Positions 5,427 to 9,685 of a stretch of DNA of 9,685 bases are shown piece by piece. Below the pieces are notes generated by a model. It had not been told where the DNA came from. It did not search any database and was given only the letters and a program-made list of their open reading frames with translations. Location of the stretch: positions 1 to 9,685 of the forward strand of contig JAJYKI010000021.1 in the NCBI GenBank assembly GCA_021788675.1, written 5' to 3'. Position 1 is the first letter of the stretch, and each line of letters begins with the position of its first letter. This stretch comes from a bacterium (GTDB lineage Bacteria > Patescibacteriota > Saccharimonadia > Saccharimonadales > UBA4665). Made by a program: the position numbers and the translations under genes.

Positions 5427-6665
5427 CTACTGTTTAAATATTTTTAGGGGTTTGTCGCTGTTAGCATAATAACGTTGAATAAAACTTTGTTTGAGGTCAT
5501 GAAAACTACCGTCTTCTAGGCTGTGGCGGATCTTGTCTACGGTTGCAACAACGAAGTATTCGTTGTGGATTGAGGATAACGTGGAGGCTAAAATTTCATC
5601 GGCTTTGAATAAGTGATGAACGTAGGCCTTAGTGTAGTTTTGGCAGGTATAACAGGTGCATTCCTGGTCAATCGGTCCAAAGTCGGTTTTATATTTGGAA
5701 TTTTTAATATTAATACGACCGTCGTAAGTGTAGATTGAGCCGTTTCTGGCTTGTCGGGTTGGAGCGACGCAGTCGAAAGTATCGATGCCATATTCAACGC
5801 CCAGAAATAGATCGAGTGGTTGCGATCCCATGCCTAGAAGATGTCTAGGTTTATGCTCGGGCAGGATGCTATTTGTCCAATTTAGGACTGATGGAATTTC
5901 GCCGGGTTCAAAAACTCCACCTATGCCAAAACCGTCAAAGTCCATCGCGCCTAAAAATTTAGCACTAGCTTCTCTTAGCTCCTGATGTCTGGCTCCCTGA
6001 ACGACTGCGTACAGAGCTTGCTCGTCTTCATGTTTAGTCTTGTGTTCTTGATTTAATTCCTGATGACGCTTTAAGCACCTTAACGCCCAGGCGTGGGTCC
6101 GATCAAGGGCTTGTTTAAGGTAATCGTATTCGGCTAGCGGGGCGGCTAATTCATCAAAGGCCATATGGATGTCGGCAGCGATTTGGTGCTGTATTTCCAT
6201 CGAGCTTTCCGGGGTCATTTCTATCATTGCGCCGTTCAAATGCGATTTAAAAACTACTCCTTTGTCCGAGACTTTCGCAAGTTGTGATTTGCTAGCTTTG
6301 GCTTGACTGGCATCCCCTTTGCTACTATGCGAAACTAAATCGATACCCTTTTTATATGCCATGCCGAGCGAAAATACCTGAAAGCCGCCGCTGTCAGTAA
6401 ATGTGGGTTTGTCCCAGTGCATAAACTTGCCTAAGCCGCCGGCATGATTGATGATTTCAGGACCGGGCTGCAGTAAAAGATGGTAGGTATTAGCTAGTAT
6501 TGCCCGGCCGCCGACCGATTCCACCTGTTCGGGCGTCAGGGCTTTAACGGTCGCTTTAGTGCCGCCAACTATAAAGGCTGGCGTTTTAATTACGCCGTGC
6601 GGAGTGATAATTTCTCCGGTTCTGGCTAAGGTTCCTTCCAGTCGGTGATTAATTTTGAACTGCAT
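5427..6665 (-). CDS. tgt: Queuine/preQ1 tRNA-guanine transglycosylase (TGT)
   Basis: Tgt swaps guanine-34 for a queuosine precursor (preQ1 in most bacteria) in tRNAs with a GUN anticodon. Catalytic features are intact: TDSGGFQVFS (D91), FDE (D171), VVQG (Q223), IGG (248-250), TFDCVAPTRQARNG with nucleophile D298, and a zinc site C336-x-C338-x2-C341 with H367. Two things are unusual. About 25 extra Ser/Ala/Lys-rich residues (about 105-132) sit between FQVFSLG and the KSHLNG strand. The base-specificity region also differs: the Cys after FDE in typical bacterial enzymes is Leu (L173), and the usual GGLAVGE loop reads GGVFEPGE. At 412 residues it is longer than the common 370-380. The start at 6665 overlaps the end of queA by 17 bases and has no visible ribosome site, so translation is probably coupled to queA. 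Residue equivalence to Zymomonas TGT is from memory. Confidence 0.95.
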   Translation of the reverse strand: MQFKINHRLEGTLARTGEIITPHGVIKTPAFIVGGTKATVKALTPEQVESVGGRAILANTYHLLLQPGPEIINHAGGLGKFMHWDKPTFTDSGGFQVFSLGMAYKKGIDLVSHSSKGDASQAKASKSQLAKVSDKGVVFKSHLNGAMIEMTPESSMEIQHQIAADIHMAFDELAAPLAEYDYLKQALDRTHAWALRCLKRHQELNQEHKTKHEDEQALYAVVQGARHQELREASAKFLGAMDFDGFGIGGVFEPGEIPSVLNWTNSILPEHKPRHLLGMGSQPLDLFLGVEYGIDTFDCVAPTRQARNGSIYTYDGRINIKNSKYKTDFGPIDQECTCYTCQNYTKAYVHHLFKADEILASTLSSIHNEYFVVATVDKIRHSLEDGSFHDLKQSFIQRYYANSDKPLKIFKQ

Positions 6666-7713
6666 TATGATGATTTTTAGACCTTATTAACATTGAGTCT
6701 CCGTAACTTAGAAAGTGGTACTTTTCTTTGCTGGCGTGATCGTAGGCGCGCTTTAAAAAATCCCATCCGCAGAACGCGGCCGTTAGCATTAAGACAGTAG
6801 AGCGTGGAGCATGAAAATTTGTAATCAGCTGATCGACGATGCGAAATTCGTATCCCGGATATATGAAAATATCTGCCTCGCCTCTTATGGGTTTGTCATT
6901 GCCCTGGATCATCTCCTTAGCGTATTCAAGCGTTCTGGTGACAGTGGTACCTACGGCAATCACCTGCTTGTTTTGTGCCTTGGTTGCATTGATTAATCTG
7001 ACCGTTTCGGTCGGTATTTCGAAATACTCACTATGCATTTTGTGGTCGGTCAGATCGTCGGTTCTGATCGGCAGAAAAGTTCCCAAGCCGACATGTAGTG
7101 TCAGGTAAGTTATGTTGACACCTTTTTGCTCCAGTTGGTTTAAAATCTCTTCCGTCATATTGAGGCTGGCGGTCGGGGCGGCGACTGAACCGATGTTTCT
7201 AGCCCACACCGTTTGGTATCTTTGCGTGTCTTCCGCGGTGGCCTTACGGTGCATGTATGGCGGTAATGGTACTTCGCCGTCGCGGTCTGCGATTTCAAGC
7301 AAATCTTTGTCTGAGGCGACTATGGCAGTGCCGTCGCCACCGACAGATTCAACTTTAATCCGGTAGCCGCTTTTGGTCGTAAGTATGTCACCAGCACTTA
7401 AGTGTCGCCGGTAGATGACCTTATGGGTAAACCAGTTTTCGTTTTCAGCATGTCTTTCGACCAAAATGATTTCCCGTTCGGCCCCACTGTCTTTTTTAGT
7501 GATTATCCTGGCCGGTAAAACCTTGGTGTCGTTTAAGACCAACAGATCGCCGGGACTAAAGTAATCGACAATATCTTTGTAGTGTTTATCCTGTAGCGTT
7601 TGTTCGCTAGGATCAACGACTAATAATCGGCTGGTACCGCGCAGCTCTGGTGGCTGATCGGCGATCAGGCTTTCAACTAAATCGTAATCGTAGTCCTTTA
7701 CGTATAGAGACAT
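6649..7713 (-). CDS. queA: S-adenosylmethionine:tRNA ribosyltransferase-isomerase (QueA)
   Basis: QueA transfers and isomerises the ribose of S-adenosylmethionine onto preQ1-modified tRNA, giving epoxyqueuosine. At 354 residues it has normal family length. Recognisable blocks are YDLVESLIADQPPELRGTSR (10-29), PGDLLVLNDTKVLPARI (54-70), GEVPLPPYMHR (146-156), YQTVWARNIGSVAAPTASLN (166-185), TLHVGLGTFLPIRTDDLTDH (205-224) with KMHSEYFEIP, GEADIFIYPGYEFRIVDQLI (278-297) with TNFHAPRST, and SYGDSMLI. One conserved block is altered: the usual PTAGLHFT reads PTASLNMT (180-187). The gene precedes tgt with a 17-base overlap, and metK, which makes its co-substrate, lies 64 bases upstream. It starts without a ribosome site right behind a good promoter. 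Confidence 0.95.
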   Translation of the reverse strand: MSLYVKDYDYDLVESLIADQPPELRGTSRLLVVDPSEQTLQDKHYKDIVDYFSPGDLLVLNDTKVLPARIITKKDSGAEREIILVERHAENENWFTHKVIYRRHLSAGDILTTKSGYRIKVESVGGDGTAIVASDKDLLEIADRDGEVPLPPYMHRKATAEDTQRYQTVWARNIGSVAAPTASLNMTEEILNQLEQKGVNITYLTLHVGLGTFLPIRTDDLTDHKMHSEYFEIPTETVRLINATKAQNKQVIAVGTTVTRTLEYAKEMIQGNDKPIRGEADIFIYPGYEFRIVDQLITNFHAPRSTVLMLTAAFCGWDFLKRAYDHASKEKYHFLSYGDSMLIRSKNHHNAVQN

Positions 7714-7722
7714 GACTTAGAC

Positions 7723-7750
7723 ATTTTACCTGATAGTCGCATCGTCTCAA
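7723..7750 (-). promoter_or_regulatory. Promoter of queA-tgt, predicting a leaderless mRNA
   Basis: Minus-strand TTGAGA (7745-7750) and TAAAAT (7723-7728) are separated by 16 bases; each box matches the sigma-70 consensus at five of six positions. The queA ATG begins 9 bases after the -10 box, so the transcript should start 0 to 3 bases before it. No Shine-Dalgarno sequence is suitably placed. It also means queA-tgt can be transcribed independently of the riboswitch-controlled metK. Confidence 0.6.
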
Positions 7751-7777
7751 TAGCCAGATTATAAAAAGCGTCGTAAT

Positions 7778-8752
7778 CTAAGCTTCCCAGGCAAACTCGC
7801 CGTGTCCGAAATGACCGTAGCGGGCGGTTGGTTCATAAATCGGACGTTTTAGGTCTAGAAAATTTATGATGCCGTTGGGACTTAAGTCATAACCAGTAAT
7901 TTTGATCTGCTTGTTATCGATTGTGGCGGTCGCTTCGAGCGGCTGGTCGTAACCGATTGCATAAGCCAAATGAACGTACACTTCCCTGGCCTTATGTTTT
8001 CGGATTAGGTCGATTGCAATCTTGCGGGCGATATATGCTGCTGACCGGTCGACCTTGCTCGGGTCTTTGCCGCTAAAGGCGCCACCACCGATCGGTACTC
8101 GTGGTCCATAATTGTCCACCACCAGCTTGCGGCCGGTCAGGCCAGAATCGGCGTCAAATCCGCCGATTTGCCAATCGCCGGCCGGATTAGCAAACAATTT
8201 AAACTCCCGATCGTGACGTTTGGCGGTCTGCTTATCTATCCAGTCGTTGACGGCATCGTTAAGTTCTTTGCCGGGTGCATTCTGGAAGCTGGCGACAGCG
8301 GAGGTGATTAATCCGTCCTTCAGTGTGATTTGGGTTTTACCGTCAAACGGCCAGATTGAGTACAGGTATTGATTCAATTGTCTGGACAAAACGACTTCTA
8401 ATGGCAATAATTCCTTGGTTTCGCCGGTAGCAAATCCGACCATAACGCCCTGGTCGCCAGCACCACCAATGTCTACTCCTTGAGCAATCTCGGGGCTTTG
8501 GCTAGACAGGCTGGTAGTGAGCATGACGTTTCCGGCCAGTCTTTTGACGATCCCGGCAATGTCGACGTTTTTGGCTGCGGAGGTAATCTCACCGGTTACG
8601 AACAGCCGTTTGTGGCCTCCTGCCACGTCTATCGCTACGCGGCTGTTCGGGTCTTCTTTTAGGTATGCGTCCAATATGGCATCAGAAATCTGATCACATA
8701 ATTTATCCGGATGTTTCGGCGAAACACTCTCGGCAGTTTTATAGTTTGACAT
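7778..8752 (-). CDS. metK: S-adenosylmethionine synthetase, shortened form
   Basis: MetK joins methionine and ATP to make S-adenosylmethionine in the cytoplasm. Signature blocks are ESVSPKHPDKLCDQISDAIL (8-27) with H14 and D16, VTGEIT (E55), SQSPEIAQGVD (84-94), GAGDQGVM (97-104), FDGKTQIT (K139), SGLTGRKLVVDNYG (203-216), GGGAFSGKDPSKVDRSAAY (222-240) and YGHFGHGEFAWE. ATP, methionine and phosphate contacts therefore look intact. At 324 residues it is about 60 shorter than the E. coli enzyme (384). About 14 residues are missing before SQSPEI and 5 in the active-site gating loop (GVDIGGAGDQ here, GVDRADPLEQGAGDQ usually), and it ends just after the HF-WE motif. The usual potassium-site Glu42 is Asp42. 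These are lineage-type trims, not frame damage. Its ribosome site (AAAGGAT) is embedded in a riboswitch hairpin. Confidence 0.93.
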   Translation of the reverse strand: MSNYKTAESVSPKHPDKLCDQISDAILDAYLKEDPNSRVAIDVAGGHKRLFVTGEITSAAKNVDIAGIVKRLAGNVMLTTSLSSQSPEIAQGVDIGGAGDQGVMVGFATGETKELLPLEVVLSRQLNQYLYSIWPFDGKTQITLKDGLITSAVASFQNAPGKELNDAVNDWIDKQTAKRHDREFKLFANPAGDWQIGGFDADSGLTGRKLVVDNYGPRVPIGGGAFSGKDPSKVDRSAAYIARKIAIDLIRKHKAREVYVHLAYAIGYDQPLEATATIDNKQIKITGYDLSPNGIINFLDLKRPIYEPTARYGHFGHGEFAWEA

Positions 8753-8758
8753 AAAAAA

Positions 8759-8786
8759 TATCCTTTCTGGCAGACCGGAAAGGATA
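8759..8786 (-). terminator. SD-sequestering hairpin/terminator of the metK SAM riboswitch
   Basis: Minus-strand RNA UAUCCUUUC (8786-8778) pairs perfectly over 9 bp with GAAAGGAUA (8767-8759). The loop has a further GG/CC step around UCUG. The 3' arm contains the metK Shine-Dalgarno AAAGGAU. It is followed directly by six U (8758-8753) and then the AUG, so the same hairpin can act as an intrinsic terminator and as a ribosome-site block. The competing arm GGAAGGAUA (8810-8802) can pair with UAUCCUUUC over 9 positions (one G-U) and would free the ribosome site. Confidence 0.75.
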
Positions 8787-8800
8787 CGAGATAATTGATC

Positions 8801-8901
8801 ATATCCTTCCCGGGCGACGCCGGGCTAGGCTTAGCACCTTACAGATTTATGCAGGTTGCTGGTAGGTCATCGAGCTAGTACTCTCGCTACTCTCTTGATA
8901 C
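8801..8901 (-). promoter_or_regulatory. SAM-I (S-box) riboswitch aptamer upstream of metK
   Basis: Reading the minus strand, the S-box landmarks occur in order: AUCAAGAGAG at the P1/P2 junction, the kink-turn GAUGA, CAGCAACC, and AGGUGCUAAG (8839-8830). Visible helices are P1 GUAUC (8901-8897) with GAUAU (8805-8801); P2a GUAG (8890-8887) with CUAC (8865-8862); P2b CGAG (8886-8883) with CUCG (8874-8871); P3 ACC-UGCA with UGUA-A-GGU (8856-8836); P4 CCCGG (8824-8820) with CCGGG (8813-8809). The pseudoknot pairs CUAG in the P2 loop (8878-8875) with CUAG before P4 (8828-8825); the common form is CUGG/CCAG, so both sides changed together. It lies directly ahead of metK, a standard S-box target. SAM binding stabilises P1 and should turn metK off. 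Confidence 0.93.
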
Positions 8902-8921
8902 TTAAATTGTTAATGTTTTAT

Positions 8922-8949
8922 ATATTAGCAGTCTTTACATGTTTAGCAA
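8922..8949 (-). promoter_or_regulatory. Candidate promoter of the riboswitch-metK transcript
   Basis: Minus-strand TTGCTA (8944-8949) and TAATAT (8922-8927) are separated by 16 bases, four of six matches each. An overlapping alternative -10, TATAAA (8917-8922), is closer to consensus but has a poorer -35 box. Either gives a transcript starting around 8910-8915, just before the aptamer, with a leader of about 160 bases. Confidence 0.45.
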
Positions 8950-8977
8950 AATAATATTTTTACCAGACTATTTTGGC

Positions 8978-8983
8978 TATAAT
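8978..8983 (+). promoter_or_regulatory. -10 box of the flavoprotein gene promoter
   Basis: A perfect TATAAT lies 41 bases before the ATG at 9025. The -35 region (about 8955-8960, TATTTT) is poor. TTGG just upstream is one base off an extended -10. Transcription would start near 8990. This region is shared with the divergent metK promoter. Confidence 0.5.
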
Positions 8984-9024
8984 TTAAAAACAACTAAAAA
9001 TACGTAAATAACTATGGAGAAACT

Positions 9025-9685
9025 ATGAGCTATAAAGTAAGCCTGGTTCGAAAACGCGAAATCGCTGATGGTACGATGGCCTTTTATTTTAGCAAGCCGG
9101 AAGGTTTTGATTTTCGACCCGGCCAAACGATCGATCTAAGCTTGATTAATCCTCAAGAAATCGACACCAAAGGCAATACCAGAACCTTGTCGATTGCCTC
9201 AGCGCCCTATGAGCCGGAACTTATTGTAGCTACAAGACTAAGAGGCAGTGCATTTAAGACAACCCTGCACGATATGTCCAATGGAACAAGCGTAGAGATC
9301 GATGGACCGTTCGGCGACTTTACCTTGCATAAGGACATTAATAAACCGGCAGTTTTCTTAATTGGCGGCATTGGTGTTACCCCGGTAAGAAGTATGGTAG
9401 CGCAGGCTTTGCACGATAATAGCGGACATCAGCTGGTTCTAATCCATGCCAACCGTAAGTTCATAGATATACCATTTGCGACGGATTTCGCGCAAATGGC
9501 ACAGGATAACTCCAACTTTAAGTATGTTGAAACTCTGACGGCTTTTGCTCCGGATGATTGGAATTCAGAGCGTGGTCGGATTGACGAGGTGATGGTTAAC
9601 AAGTATGTGCAAAACATTAAGAACCCGATTTTTTATTTGTCGGGTCCGGAAGGCATGGTTAAGTCCATGCGTGATCTATTGATTA
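9025..9685 (+). CDS. Ferredoxin/flavodoxin reductase-like FAD/NAD(P)-binding oxidoreductase, 3' end outside window
   Basis: The frame starts at ATG 9025 and stays open to the window end: 220 complete codons. It has the two-domain ferredoxin-NADP reductase fold. The N-terminal flavin barrel (about 1-100) contains FRPGQTIDL (30-38), RTLSIASAP (53-61, the R-x-x-S flavin motif) and GPFGDF (94-99). The NAD(P)-binding domain contains GGIGVTPVRSM (114-124) and YLSGPEGMV (204-212). In the last motif the usual Cys of CGP is Ser. Such proteins pass electrons between NAD(P)H and a ferredoxin, haem or oxygenase partner; the partner is not visible here. No 2Fe-2S domain is seen in the part available, and members of this size usually end soon after this point. 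GGAG lies 5 bases before the ATG. It is transcribed divergently from metK. Confidence 0.88.
   Translation, partial: MSYKVSLVRKREIADGTMAFYFSKPEGFDFRPGQTIDLSLINPQEIDTKGNTRTLSIASAPYEPELIVATRLRGSAFKTTLHDMSNGTSVEIDGPFGDFTLHKDINKPAVFLIGGIGVTPVRSMVAQALHDNSGHQLVLIHANRKFIDIPFATDFAQMAQDNSNFKYVETLTAFAPDDWNSERGRIDEVMVNKYVQNIKNPIFYLSGPEGMVKSMRDLLI

Noticed and set aside
5405..5430. Possible terminator after tgt: seven U (5417-5411) in the minus-strand RNA
   Set aside because: Upstream of the U run I can find only a 3-bp stem (CAG/CUG or GUC/GAC), too weak to call; the T tract may simply be AT-rich promoter-upstream DNA.
6811..7366. Plus-strand frames opposite queA
   Set aside because: They are antisense shadows of a strongly conserved enzyme, with no ribosome sites or family motifs.
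7757..7778. GATTA/TAATC inverted repeat after metK as a terminator
   Set aside because: The T run lies in the loop and not after the stem, so it does not have terminator form.

Overview
The window looks like a piece of a small-genome bacterial chromosome, most plausibly from the Candidate Phyla Radiation and perhaps Candidatus Saccharibacteria (TM7). That assignment is inference. It rests on short gaps and compact genes, a YHYH-family membrane protein, a shortened MetK, a Tgt with an odd insertion, and start sites that look leaderless. UGA is never read through inside the genes, so the standard genetic code fits. No rRNA, tRNA, CRISPR array, IS element or phage gene was seen.

Layout: eight genes lie on the minus strand and one on the plus strand at the right end. 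From the left: (1) a YHYH-domain membrane-anchored protein cut by the window start (1-689); (2) a large secreted protein with Ig/PKD-like domains, a Thr-rich stalk and a C-terminal membrane anchor (811-2808); (3) an unrecognised AT-rich 118-residue protein (2982-3338); (4) a single-domain GH15 glucoamylase-like hydrolase starting at TTG (3410-4387); (5) a nucleotidyltransferase-fold protein (4490-5365); (6) tgt (5427-6665), overlapping (7) queA (6649-7713); (8) metK (7778-8752) behind a SAM-I (S-box) riboswitch leader (about 8753-8915); and (9), divergent, a ferredoxin-reductase-like flavoprotein that runs off the right end (9025 onward).

The most coherent functional block is metK-queA-tgt. 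MetK makes S-adenosylmethionine. Tgt inserts the queuosine precursor base into tRNA, and QueA uses SAM to build the epoxycyclopentane ring on it. The metK leader carries a complete SAM-I aptamer, including a covarying pseudoknot (CUAG/CUAG in place of the usual CUGG/CCAG). Behind it is a three-strand switch whose last hairpin both buries the metK Shine-Dalgarno sequence and ends in six U immediately before the start codon. metK should therefore be shut down when SAM is plentiful. queA/tgt have their own good promoter, so they would escape that control.

The left half encodes cell-surface functions (YHYH and Ig/PKD proteins, each with its own promoter) and a sugar hydrolase. Several promoters could be read directly. 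Those of queA and the nucleotidyltransferase gene place the -10 box so close to the ATG that their mRNAs should have almost no leader.
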